DNA of 64,000 nt from V1-33 sp039795165. GTDB taxonomy: Bacteria > Verrucomicrobiota > Verrucomicrobiia > Verrucomicrobiales > V1-33. Under the pieces are notes generated by a model. That model had not been told where the DNA came from. It worked only from the letters and a program-made list of their open reading frames with translations, and made no database searches. The DNA lies in assembly GCA_039795165.1 (NCBI GenBank), contig JBDKER010000025.1, positions 13,716 to 77,715 on the forward strand, in the 5' to 3' direction. A program made the position numbers and the translations under genes. This document shows, piece by piece, positions 17,101 to 24,552 of the stretch. Position 1 is the stretch's first letter. Each line of letters opens with the position of its first letter.

Positions 17101-18165
17101 GCAGCGGGCGCAGCTCACGGTGAGGCCGAGGAAGGCCTTTGAGACGACATCGACCTGGTTGTCTGTGAAGGTGACGAATTCGTCGAGGGCGTCGGTGGGT
17201 GTGAAGCCGTGGAATACCATGCGGAGGTGGGCCGGTCCGATGGCGGCTTCGTTGATGGCCGGGTTGCGGCCTGGGCGCGGTGGAATGAGGTCGCCGGCGA
17301 GGTGTTCGCGGACGAGCTGGAAGTAGGGAATGTCGTCGTTGAGGGCGCGGATGAGGTAGTCGCGGTACTGCCATGCGTAGGGCACGGCGGGGTCGCCTTC
17401 GCTGCCGTGGCTATCGGCGTAGCGGGTCCAGTCCATCCAGTGGCGGGCCCAGCGTTCGCCGAAGGCGGGCGACTGGAGGAGTCGGTCGACGAGAGCGGCC
17501 CATGTGGCGGGGCGGCTGGGTTCGTCTTTCCATGCGGTGAGGAAGGATTCTGTTTCTGCGGGCGACGGAGGGAGGCCGGTGAGCACGAACGAGGCGCGGC
17601 GGATGAGGGAGCCGGGGTCGGCGGTGGGGGCCGGGGTGAGGCCTGCGTCCTGCAGGGGTTTCCGCAGGAAGCGGTCGATGGGGTGGGGGGATCCGCTGGA
17701 TTCCGGTGGGGATGGATGCTGCAGGGGTTGCCAGCACCACCATTGGCGGCGGAGGGCAAAGGCAGCTGACCAGTCGCTGCTGGAGTTGTTGGACGGCTGG
17801 GATCGTGGGTCCGGGGCACCGTCGCGGATCCATGAGCGGAGGTTTTCGATGGCGAGGGCGGGAAGCGGGTCCGCATTCTTCGGCATGCGGAGTTCGGGGT
17901 GCTGGCCTGAGATTGCCTTGATGAGAAGGCTCTCGTCCGGTTTGCCCGGGATGATGGCCGGGCCGCTGTCCCCGCCCTTGAGGAGACCGTCGCGCCAGTC
18001 GATGCGGAGCCCGCCCTTCTGTTTTTCCGGGCCGTGGCAATCGTAGCAGGACGAGGCGAGGACTGGCCGGATGCGGTATTCGAAGAAGGCCGACTGATCC
18101 GGGGAAAGATCCGCCGCGGCGGCGAGGGTCGGCAGCGCGGCAAGGAGGAGGGCGGGGCGGAACAT
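14182..18165 (-). CDS. Large secreted c-type cytochrome/DUF1549/DUF1553 protein with LamG domain
   Basis: This 1327-residue exported protein is of the type abundant in Planctomycetes and Verrucomicrobia. Domain order: signal peptide (1-18); cytochrome-like PSCyt1 domain with a heme-binding CYDCH (C40, C43, H44); PSCyt2/DUF1549 (about 160-370, with a second heme motif C352-x2-C355-H356); a middle region of about 300 residues; PSD1/DUF1553 (about 770-1040, with RVIANRLWHHCFGRGIV and NFGKLGELPSHPELLDWLA); and a concanavalin/LamG-like lectin domain (about 1090-1270). Members are thought to act in extracellular polysaccharide degradation, but no enzymatic reaction is established. Such genes are usually followed by a DUF1501 gene; here the next gene on the strand is the nicotinamidase. 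Confidence 0.92.
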   Translation of the reverse strand: MFRPALLLAALPTLAAAADLSPDQSAFFEYRIRPVLASSCYDCHGPEKQKGGLRIDWRDGLLKGGDSGPAIIPGKPDESLLIKAISGQHPELRMPKNADPLPALAIENLRSWIRDGAPDPRSQPSNNSSSDWSAAFALRRQWWCWQPLQHPSPPESSGSPHPIDRFLRKPLQDAGLTPAPTADPGSLIRRASFVLTGLPPSPAETESFLTAWKDEPSRPATWAALVDRLLQSPAFGERWARHWMDWTRYADSHGSEGDPAVPYAWQYRDYLIRALNDDIPYFQLVREHLAGDLIPPRPGRNPAINEAAIGPAHLRMVFHGFTPTDALDEFVTFTDNQVDVVSKAFLGLTVSCARCHHHKFDAISQEDYYAMFGVFANSRPGIIDASTDPAQPSLAAKLHQQKAAVLSSVLEGWSALADPAAALANWEPTDDNQRKAAAADGLGPLGPWLQLRDLPPDAMATAWSDLQKRHREAIDRQQAHQSAPARFRWTPGGHTQEKVFTHGPGLTTHSRETLFTTSDPPQNPPIEFRPAGRFSDSLSRRHRGIFQSARFISEGGRLWVRACGRNASLRFVVHHYPRAGLIYPKTGLDHDEPRWIAFDMEYWKGETVYVEAVTNPDHPAETGGGERAWFGISEILYPQDAATTPQEAPAILPLLLKGPAPRSRGELLDRYRDALRILFAQLNRQPASPEAATFLNFACRSGLLPLPADALAATTQKIAALRETENSIPEPVRVPGVLEADAADWTLYTRGDIRKPSQPVPRAFLSAIDPSPWNPKDSGRRELADSIASKGRALALRVIANRLWHHCFGRGIVPTTDNFGKLGELPSHPELLDWLASEVDRNGGSLKATLRTIVTSHAFMASSTPSAEATERDPLNRLLSHWPLRRLEAEAIRDSMLTMTGRLTAGSGPGQDGSSPVRSVYVKVIRNALDPFLTAFDAPVPSSTRGNRDSTSVPAQALTLMNSPQVQSWAADWANRIAAAHKDSPSQIRQLFLDAFQREPSPQEAAESLAWLASSETAILAADSGKSRLTAQLAETEAARARLINPVIARLRKTKPTTESSNAPKPLAEWDFTTDTQPAIPLKLHGGATLRDGSLHLNGSDAFASTDPLPFALRARTLEAWLSLATTNQSGGGVFTIQDLGGDTFDAIVFAERDPAQWIAGSNVFARTQPVGGPPETETNPVHIAITWADDGTIRIFRNGQPYGQPYRSSGPITFAAGQSMIQFGCRHGSPSADRLLKGSIHRARLHSRALTETEIAASASLEGSIVTPQAIQNLLSAEEQQQLAKIDAATEQLRRAIATAQPSAITSPLQSLTLALLNTREFISLR

Positions 18166-18268
18166 GGGAAAGAAGGTAGACGGGAACCGGGGCCTGAGAC
18201 CTGGTGGCGGCTAGGCAGTACGTGGCGCGGGCCTTTTTCCTGTCCGGGGAAGATTCGGGATGCGGACA

Positions 18269-18297
18269 TTGACACACATCGGGGAAATCCCTAATCT
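18269..18297 (+). promoter_or_regulatory. Sigma-70-type promoter for the TPR/pseudokinase operon
   Basis: A perfect -35 hexamer TTGACA (18269-18274) is followed by a 17-bp spacer and a -10 hexamer TAATCT (18292-18297). The expected transcription start is about 18304, only about 10 bp before the ATG at 18315, so the leader would be very short. The site lies in the divergent gap between the DUF1553 gene and the TPR gene. Confidence 0.7.
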
Positions 18298-18314
18298 GCC
18301 GAATCTCTCCTGTC

Positions 18315-19655
18315 ATGAGCCCTGAATCGCCTGTGCCTCCTTCTGGAAGCGTCCGCACCTTGCGGATCGTCTGGGGATTTCTTGGCCTTGTGGCGATGGC
18401 GCAGGCGGGAGCGTGGGGCGTTTCGCTGCGGGGAAACCGTGTGGCTCCGGCGTTGGCTGAGGTGGCTCTTCCTGCGACGGGAGAAGCTTCCGGCGGGAAG
18501 GAAGCCAGTAAAGCGGCGGAATTGTCCGGCGAGGTGGTGGTGGTGGCTCCGGCGGTGGCTCCGGCGGTGGCTCCGACGGCGCAGCCGGTAACCGAGGCGG
18601 AGGGAATCCGGGAAGTTGATCCCTTTGAGATGCGGAAGGAGCAGTCGCGCGCCGCAGCGGACGTGGATGAGTCGGCGGGATCATCGGCTGATGAGCAGGT
18701 TCTGCTGCTGGAGGCGCGGGAGAAAGCCTTGCTCGAGGCGCTGGCTGCGGGTCGCGAAGTGCCGCTGGAGGATGCTGTGGTTCCTGAGAAGGCGGCGGCT
18801 CCGCTGGACACTCCGATCACCGACGAGAGCGTCCTTGCTCATCTCGATGAGGGGATCAATCTGCGGTCGACTGGTGACATGCAGGGAGCGCTGCAGCATC
18901 TGCGGGCGGCGTCTGCGGTGCTGCCTGACCATCCCCGCATTCTCTATCATCTGGCACTGACGCTCGACACGATGGGATTGCTGCGGAAATCGCAGCCTGT
19001 GTGGGAGCAACTGCGCGGTCTGGGCGAGGAAGCGGGGGATCTCTACACGATTGCGCGGGACAGGCTGCGTGACGGCGTGCCTGCTCCCCAGGAGCCCGAG
19101 GAGGACAAGGAGGAGAAGTTTGTGATCCGGAGTCTTGACGAGGAGCGGATTGACGAGCCCGGGGGAGGAGAGCGGCTGCGGTTCTCCGCGGTGCTGGAGA
19201 AGAAGACCGGCGATCCGGTGAACATGGACCGGATGACCCTTGCGATTCATTTCTTTGACACCGTGAACGGTCGCCGCATTGCGCGGTCGCTGGCGGAGGA
19301 AGCGGTGCTCAGTTGTCTCAGTGAGCCGGTTGACTGGAAGGACGGGACCGAGACGTTCGGGTTTGAGTACCGTCTGGCTCCGATGACGCCGGATGAGATC
19401 CAGCGGATTGGCCGGTGCCGATACTATGGATGCACGCTGGAGGTGATTTACGAAGACCGGCTGCAGGATGCGACGGCGACGACGCCGGAGTTGCTGCAGA
19501 TTGCGCGGGAACTGCCGCTGCCGGAGGTGGTGCCGTCCGATCCCGTGCTGGAGAGCGGGCCCTTGCCGCGCGGGGCGGTTCTGCCGCAGCCGGAGGTGCT
19601 GCCGGAGAACCTGCTGTTTCCGCCACCAGCACGGGGACCGCTGGTTCCGCGCTGA
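18315..19655 (+). CDS. Membrane-anchored TPR-containing protein of unknown function
   Basis: This 446-residue protein has a predicted N-terminal signal anchor (about residues 17-36). A long Ala/Val/Glu/Pro-rich linker follows (about 40-170). A TPR-like helical segment (about 180-255: AHLDEGINLRSTGDMQGALQHL, PDHPRILYHLALTLDTMGLLRKSQPVWEQL) precedes a mixed domain of about 130 residues (FSAVLEKKTGDPVNMDRMTLAIHFFDTVNGR) and a proline-rich C-terminal tail. Most of the protein should lie outside the cytoplasm. It is the first gene behind the TTGACA/TAATCT promoter, and its stop is 3 bp before the start of the pseudokinase/FGE-like gene, so the two are surely co-expressed. I do not recognise the C-terminal domain. 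Confidence 0.8.
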   Translation: MSPESPVPPSGSVRTLRIVWGFLGLVAMAQAGAWGVSLRGNRVAPALAEVALPATGEASGGKEASKAAELSGEVVVVAPAVAPAVAPTAQPVTEAEGIREVDPFEMRKEQSRAAADVDESAGSSADEQVLLLEAREKALLEALAAGREVPLEDAVVPEKAAAPLDTPITDESVLAHLDEGINLRSTGDMQGALQHLRAASAVLPDHPRILYHLALTLDTMGLLRKSQPVWEQLRGLGEEAGDLYTIARDRLRDGVPAPQEPEEDKEEKFVIRSLDEERIDEPGGGERLRFSAVLEKKTGDPVNMDRMTLAIHFFDTVNGRRIARSLAEEAVLSCLSEPVDWKDGTETFGFEYRLAPMTPDEIQRIGRCRYYGCTLEVIYEDRLQDATATTPELLQIARELPLPEVVPSDPVLESGPLPRGAVLPQPEVLPENLLFPPPARGPLVPR

Positions 19656-19658
19656 ATC

Positions 19659-21506
19659 ATGATTGTGGTGATTGCCATGGACGAACCGGCGGCCTGCGGG
19701 CGGCTGGCTGCGGCGCTGGGGGAGGGCGGTCGGCACCGGGTGCTTCCCGCCGGGAATCCGGAGGCTCTCGAGCGGTTGGCGGAGGAACTGGACGATCTGG
19801 ACGTGCTGGTGTTTTCCGCGGGGTTTGGCGGGCTGGGTGGGCGGGAGATGCGCGATCGGCTGCGGCGGGAGTTTCCCGGGATGCAGGCGGTCGAGGCCGG
19901 CGGGGCGGCTGTGGAGGAAGTGAAGGCGTGGCTGGAGCAGGCCGAGGCGGCGAGAATGGGGAGCGGGCTGGAGGAACTGGGTGATTATCTGGTGATGGAG
20001 AAGCGGCGGACGCTGCCGTGGACGGATACCTTCCGGGCCGTGCAGCGGAGTGTGAACCGCGAGGTCGTGCTGGAGCGGCTGAAACCCGAGTTTGCGGGGG
20101 ATGCGGAGTCCGTGGCGGCATTCCGGGCGATGGTGCGGGCGAGGGCGGCGGTGACGAATCCACTCATTGCGGCAGTCTACGAAGTGCAGGATTCCGGGGG
20201 CACCGTGTTCTATACCCGGGAACTCATGCGTGGCCGCACACCTGGGGAAATGGCGGCGGCCGGGGAAGTTCGGCCGGCCTCGGAAGTGGCGTCGGTTTTC
20301 ACGGCGGTGGCGGAGGCGCTGGGCTGGCTGAAGTCGCATGGCATAGCGCGCGAAGTATTCCAGCCGGGGCATGTGTATCTGAGCGGGGACGGCACGGTGC
20401 GGGTGGCGAATCTGGCGGTCGCGGCTTTGCCGCAGGCTCCCGATGAGGCCGGGGAGATCCGTGCCCTTGCGTCGGCCATGCTGCCGCTGACTGATGAGAC
20501 GGCTGGGGGGACGTCGGCATTACTGGCGCTGCTGCGGAGGGTGAAGATGGCCGGGGTACCCGAGGGGGCTTCGTGGGTCCAACTGGCGGCGCAGTTGCGG
20601 CGGATGCGGATGGAACCGGCGGAGGGAAGGCAGGCGGAGGCGGTGCCTCGGACCCGTCCGGTCTGGCTGGTGCCGACTGCCTTGCTGGGGATGGCGGGGC
20701 TGGTTGCTGCGGTTGTGCATTTTCAGTCGCGCCGGGTTGATTCTGTTCCTGAAGTGCGGCCGCCGGCCGGGATGGTGCGGATTCCGGCTGGCAAGTATCT
20801 GCGGGGCGAAGGGGTGGAGGCGGTGCTGCCGGAGTACTGGATTGACCGGCATGAGGTGCCGCTGAGTGTCTATGCGGCTTTTCTGGAGGCGCTGGCGGGG
20901 GGCGATCCCGGGCGGTTTGATCATCCCGAGCAGCCGGCTGGGAAGGCAGGGCATGAGCCCGCTGGATGGCCGGATATTCTTGCGGCGGCGCAGGGTGGGC
21001 GGAGTTGGCGGGGCGGGCGCCTCACGATGAATTCTCCGGTGTTCGGGGTCGATTGGTGGGATGCTTGGGCGTGTGCCCGGTGGATGGGGCGGCGGCTGCC
21101 TGCGGCGGCCGAGTGGGAGAGGGCGGCGCGCGGTAAGGATGGCCGCCGTTATCCATGGGGGAACGATGCCAATCCCGGCCGGTTGGTGGCGGGAGCGGCT
21201 GCCGAGGCCGGTGGTGCCGGGGATGCTCAGGAAGGATCGTACTGGAGGGAAGTCGACCGTTTGGATGGGGACGTCAGTCCGGATGGGGTGGCGGGGTTGG
21301 CGGGCAATGTGGCCGAGTGGGTAGAGGACTGGGAGCCGCATCCGGAGTTACCTGACGAGCGCGTTCCGGTGTTTCTGGGCGGGGATTTCCGGCAGACCCG
21401 GACGGTGCCGGTGCACACGCGGTGGCTGGCGGAGTCGGCGGAATATTCCCAGCCATTTCTCGGTTTCCGAACCGCTTCCTCTGAGCCACCGGACAGCAAT
21501 CCCTGA
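19659..21506 (+). CDS. Pseudokinase and inactive FGE/SUMF1-like domain fusion membrane protein
   Basis: This 615-residue protein has an unusual architecture. Residues 1-95 resemble a degenerate receiver-type domain. Residues about 110-315 read as a Ser/Thr protein kinase fold of the PknB type with its catalytic residues lost: the VAIK lysine is Glu (VVLERL, E139), the HRD segment is replaced by FQPGHVYL, and the DFG aspartate by Asn (ANLA). One transmembrane helix follows (335-354), then an FGE-sulfatase/SUMF1 domain (370-605) with the typical MVRIPAGKYLRG, RLPAAAEWERAARG, YPWGN and GLAGNVAEWVED motifs. The C-terminal GG.FR.T.....R segment has no cysteines, so formylglycine-generating activity is not expected. 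The protein could sense or scaffold across the inner membrane. It follows the TPR gene by 3 bp. Confidence 0.85.
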   Translation: MIVVIAMDEPAACGRLAAALGEGGRHRVLPAGNPEALERLAEELDDLDVLVFSAGFGGLGGREMRDRLRREFPGMQAVEAGGAAVEEVKAWLEQAEAARMGSGLEELGDYLVMEKRRTLPWTDTFRAVQRSVNREVVLERLKPEFAGDAESVAAFRAMVRARAAVTNPLIAAVYEVQDSGGTVFYTRELMRGRTPGEMAAAGEVRPASEVASVFTAVAEALGWLKSHGIAREVFQPGHVYLSGDGTVRVANLAVAALPQAPDEAGEIRALASAMLPLTDETAGGTSALLALLRRVKMAGVPEGASWVQLAAQLRRMRMEPAEGRQAEAVPRTRPVWLVPTALLGMAGLVAAVVHFQSRRVDSVPEVRPPAGMVRIPAGKYLRGEGVEAVLPEYWIDRHEVPLSVYAAFLEALAGGDPGRFDHPEQPAGKAGHEPAGWPDILAAAQGGRSWRGGRLTMNSPVFGVDWWDAWACARWMGRRLPAAAEWERAARGKDGRRYPWGNDANPGRLVAGAAAEAGGAGDAQEGSYWREVDRLDGDVSPDGVAGLAGNVAEWVEDWEPHPELPDERVPVFLGGDFRQTRTVPVHTRWLAESAEYSQPFLGFRTASSEPPDSNP

Positions 21507-21512
21507 ATACAA

Positions 21513-22406
21513 ATGACCACTTACGGAATCCTTCAAGCCCGGCGACTGCTGCTGGCCTGCGTACTGCTGCTGCTGGCCGGGCGGGCGGCGGCCCAGTTCA
21601 ACGTGGCGATCAGTGCGGAGCGCACGAATTACATTTCGTATGAGCCCCTTTACGTCAGTGTGACGATCACGAACACGGCGGGCCGGGATGTGGTGCTGGG
21701 GGCTGCGGGTGGAGCGTCATGGATCAACTTCGTGGTGATGAGCGAGCGGGGGGAACCGGTCACGGCGATGGCATCTCCGGCGGCCGAGCCGATGATGTTC
21801 CGGGCTGGGCAGTCTCTGCAGCGGCGCTTCAATCTGCCGCGGTATTTTCATCTGACAGGGTCGGGAGGGTATGTGGTGAAGGCGAGTGTCTATCATTCCG
21901 ACCTGCAGCGCTGGGTCAATTCGCGCCCGCTGCGCTTCACGATTCAGCAGGCGCAGAAGCCGCGCTGGGAGAAGTCGATTGCTTTGCCGAGTGACCACCG
22001 CATGGCGGGCAAGTACCGTCGGTATCAGCTGTTCAATTTCCATGACACCACGAAGTCGTATCTGTATGCGCGCATTGTGGATGAATCGACTGGGGCGTTC
22101 CTGCTGACGATGCCGCTCAACACGCTGATTCCCGACCGCGAGGTGCAGATTCAGATCGATGGCGACCGGGATCTGCATGTGCTTTCGCTGGGCAGTCCGG
22201 GGATCTGGGTGTATCAGGAGGTGAATGCGGATGGGAAGATTCTGAAGCAGGATTTCTACCAGGTGAAGCGTGGGTCGCCGAAGCTGGAATTGTCCGATTC
22301 CGGGAAGGTGTCGGTGGTGGGGGCGAAGCCGTATGAGGCGGAATCTCCCAAGCGCGACAAGTTCCGCGGGACGGGTGACCGTCCTGAGGGAGTGCCTCTT
22401 GATTGA
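21513..22406 (+). CDS. Secreted protein of unknown function, beta-rich
   Basis: This 297-residue protein has a clear Sec signal peptide (LLLACVLLLLAGRAAAQ, cleavage near residue 27). The mature N-terminal part (about 28-150) looks like an immunoglobulin-like or DUF-type beta-sandwich (YISYEPLYVSVTITNTAGRDVVLG, SGGYVVKASVYHSDLQRW). The C-terminal half (about 155-280) is also strand-rich (VQIQIDGDRDLHVLSLGSPG). No catalytic motif is seen and I cannot name a family. It starts 6 bp after the pseudokinase gene, and its stop codon overlaps the TTG start region of the amidase. It is therefore tightly co-transcribed and probably works in the same envelope process. Confidence 0.75.
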   Translation: MTTYGILQARRLLLACVLLLLAGRAAAQFNVAISAERTNYISYEPLYVSVTITNTAGRDVVLGAAGGASWINFVVMSERGEPVTAMASPAAEPMMFRAGQSLQRRFNLPRYFHLTGSGGYVVKASVYHSDLQRWVNSRPLRFTIQQAQKPRWEKSIALPSDHRMAGKYRRYQLFNFHDTTKSYLYARIVDESTGAFLLTMPLNTLIPDREVQIQIDGDRDLHVLSLGSPGIWVYQEVNADGKILKQDFYQVKRGSPKLELSDSGKVSVVGAKPYEAESPKRDKFRGTGDRPEGVPLD

Positions 22407-23035
22407 AGCGGATGAAAAGCGGCATGTCTGCGGGATCTTTGTGCGTGGGTCGGTGGCTGGTGCTCCTTCTGCTGTGGGTGGGAGGCGGCGTGGTCCATGC
22501 GGGCCGGTTCAGCCGGGTGGTGATCGACCCTGGCCATGGGGGCTATGATAATGGGGCGAAGATTGGCCACATTTACGAGAAGCATCTGGCGCTCGATGTA
22601 TCGTACCGGCTGAAGGAGTATCTGGCGAAGAAGGGCGTGAAGTCTGAACTGACGCGGTCGCGCGACATTTTTCTGCCGCTGGAGCAGCGGTCGGCGGTGG
22701 CCAACCGGATCCGCGGGAGCATTTTTGTGAGTGTTCACTTCAACTGGGCGAGCTATGGCGGGCCGAATGGGACGGAGACCTTTTATTTCAGCGGGGAGGG
22801 GTCGAAGCTGGCGAGTGCGATTCAGACGAGCATTGCGGCGGCGCTGAAGACGACGAACCGGGGAGTGAAGTTTGCGAGGTTCAAGGTGATCCGGACGGCG
22901 ACGGTACCTGCGGCGCTCATTGAGGGCGGCTTTATTTCGACGGCGACCGAGCGGTCCCGCATTCTTGATCCGCGGTACCGTCAGCGGCTCGCGGAGGCGA
23001 TTGGGAATGGCATTCTGAGGTTCCGCAGTCTGTGA
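22403..23035 (+). CDS. N-acetylmuramoyl-L-alanine amidase (Amidase_3)
   Basis: This 210-residue exported amidase cleaves the bond between MurNAc and the peptide stem in peptidoglycan. A signal peptide of about 33 residues (LVLLLLWVGGGVVHA) precedes the catalytic domain. Zinc ligands and catalytic residues fit the AmiC-like fold: VIDPGHGG (His), E of YEKHLALD, SVHFNW (His) and IEGGFIS (Glu). TTG 22403 overlaps the previous stop; ATG 22412 is an equally likely start. There is no SH3 or LysM targeting domain. It shares a gene run with the pseudokinase protein, which suggests that cell-wall cleavage is part of that module. A second amidase is at 44355-45071. Confidence 0.9.
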   Translation: MKRMKSGMSAGSLCVGRWLVLLLLWVGGGVVHAGRFSRVVIDPGHGGYDNGAKIGHIYEKHLALDVSYRLKEYLAKKGVKSELTRSRDIFLPLEQRSAVANRIRGSIFVSVHFNWASYGGPNGTETFYFSGEGSKLASAIQTSIAAALKTTNRGVKFARFKVIRTATVPAALIEGGFISTATERSRILDPRYRQRLAEAIGNGILRFRSL

Positions 23036-23098
23036 GGCTTGCCGGGCGGTGGCTGGTTTGTCTGTTGAAGCGGAGGAGGCATGAGGGAAGGGGAGGGC

Positions 23099-24463
23099 AT
23101 GCAGTATGTATCGACGCGGGGCGGAGTGCGCCCGCACAGTTTTCTGGAGGCCGTGGAGGCTGGGCTGGCTCCGGATGGCGGGTTGTTTGTGCCGGTGGAG
23201 CTGCCTGACATCCGGTCGCGGCTGAGTGAATGGGAGGGATTGCCGTATGCGGAACTGGCGGGGGAATTTCTCGCGTTGTTCGGGCCGGAACTGGCGCGGG
23301 AGGAATGGCGGGGTTTGACGGCGGAGGCATACGGCGGGTTTGCGGATCCGGATGTGGCTCCCCTTGTGCGGCTGGACGGGCAGACCTTCGTGCTGGAGCT
23401 GTTTCATGGGCCGACGCTCGCGTTTAAGGATTTTGCGCTGCAGTTGCTGGGTTTGCTCTACAAGCGGCTGGTGGCCGCCAGCGGCAAGCGGTTGACGGTG
23501 CTGGGGGCGACATCCGGGGACACGGGTTCGGCGGCGATTCATGGCTGTCTGGGCCGCGAGGGCATCTCAATTTTCATACTTTATCCGGACGGCCGGGTGG
23601 CTCCGCTGCAGGAACGTCAGATGGCGTGCACCGGGGCGGCGAATGTCTTTGCGATGCCTGTGCCGGGGACTTTTGATGATGCGCAGCGGGTGGTGAAGGA
23701 AGTATTCCGGGACCATGCCTTTGCGGAGGAGGTGAATCTTGTGGCGGTCAATTCGATCAACATCGCGAGGGTGCTGGCGCAGTGTGTGTACTACCTGCAT
23801 GCGTGGCGGCGGCTGCCTGCGGACGTGCGGGCCGGCGCGGAATTCGTGGTGCCGACGGGGAATTTCGGGAATGTGCTGGCGGGATGGCTGCTGCAGAAGA
23901 TGGGGCTGCCGGTGGGGGGGTTCCGGGTGGCGACCAATCAGAACGACATTCTGTGGCGGTTCTTCACGACCGGGGTGTATGAACAGCGAGGCGTTGAGCC
24001 GAGCTGTGCCCCGAGCATGGACATCCAGGCAGCCTCGAATTTCGAGCGATACCTGTATTACCATTACGGGGGAGATCCGGGGCGGACGGTGGCAGTCATG
24101 GAGACGGTGGCGCGTTCCGGGTGTCATGAAGCCGGCGGGGTGCCTGTCGGCACGATCCGGGCCTCGCGCATGAGCGATGCGGAGATTGTTCCGGCGATCC
24201 GGATGGTGCAGGAACGATGGGGGTATGTTGTCGATCCGCACACGGCCTGTGGATTCGGGGAACTGGCAGACGGGAGGGTCAGTGTGGTGCTGGCGACGGC
24301 CAGTCCGGCCAAATTCCCCGAAACCGTGGCTGCCGCCACGGGCGTGGAGCCGCGCCATCCTTTCCTTGAAGCATTGAAGGACAAGCCCTTGCAGCGATGG
24401 CCGGTCGAGCCCGACGCTGGAGCCGTGAAGGCCTTTCTGCGGGCGCACCGGGGCAAGGCATGA
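23099..24463 (+). CDS. thrC: Threonine synthase
   Basis: This PLP enzyme converts O-phospho-L-homoserine to L-threonine in the cytoplasm. At 454 residues it is of the longer E. coli/yeast-like class. ATG 23099 is chosen because the protein then begins MQYVSTRGG, matching the family start; it is preceded by a GGGGAGGG ribosome-binding site. Signatures: FHGPTLAFKDFALQ, which carries the PLP lysine; GATSGDTGSAAIHG, the phosphate-binding loop; VAVNSINIARVLAQ; and PTGNFGNVLAG. It follows the amidase by 63 bp on the same strand, so it may be read from the same transcript, though a functional link is not evident. No other threonine genes are nearby. Confidence 0.95.
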   Translation: MQYVSTRGGVRPHSFLEAVEAGLAPDGGLFVPVELPDIRSRLSEWEGLPYAELAGEFLALFGPELAREEWRGLTAEAYGGFADPDVAPLVRLDGQTFVLELFHGPTLAFKDFALQLLGLLYKRLVAASGKRLTVLGATSGDTGSAAIHGCLGREGISIFILYPDGRVAPLQERQMACTGAANVFAMPVPGTFDDAQRVVKEVFRDHAFAEEVNLVAVNSINIARVLAQCVYYLHAWRRLPADVRAGAEFVVPTGNFGNVLAGWLLQKMGLPVGGFRVATNQNDILWRFFTTGVYEQRGVEPSCAPSMDIQAASNFERYLYYHYGGDPGRTVAVMETVARSGCHEAGGVPVGTIRASRMSDAEIVPAIRMVQERWGYVVDPHTACGFGELADGRVSVVLATASPAKFPETVAAATGVEPRHPFLEALKDKPLQRWPVEPDAGAVKAFLRAHRGKA

Positions 24464-24552
24464 ATTCCCTCTGGGCGAATTGCGGAAAGTCTCACCCTTG
24501 ACACCGCGATTCCGTCAGGGCATCGGATGATGAACACACCCGAAAACACTCC

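Noticed and set aside
15523..17142. 539-codon open frame on the plus strand
   Set aside because: It is exactly antisense to the DUF1549/DUF1553 gene, has a low-complexity Gly/Glu/Val composition and no motif; typical high-GC shadow.
18681..20372. 563-codon open frame on the minus strand
   Set aside because: Antisense to the TPR and pseudokinase genes, Arg/Pro/His-rich, no domain.
19659..21506. Maturation enzyme for the arylsulfatase
   Set aside because: The FGE-like domain lacks the cysteines required for formylglycine formation.
24498..24527. TTGACA before the PEP-CTERM gene as a promoter
   Set aside because: The -35 is perfect, but no acceptable -10 is found at 16-18 bp (CATCGG).
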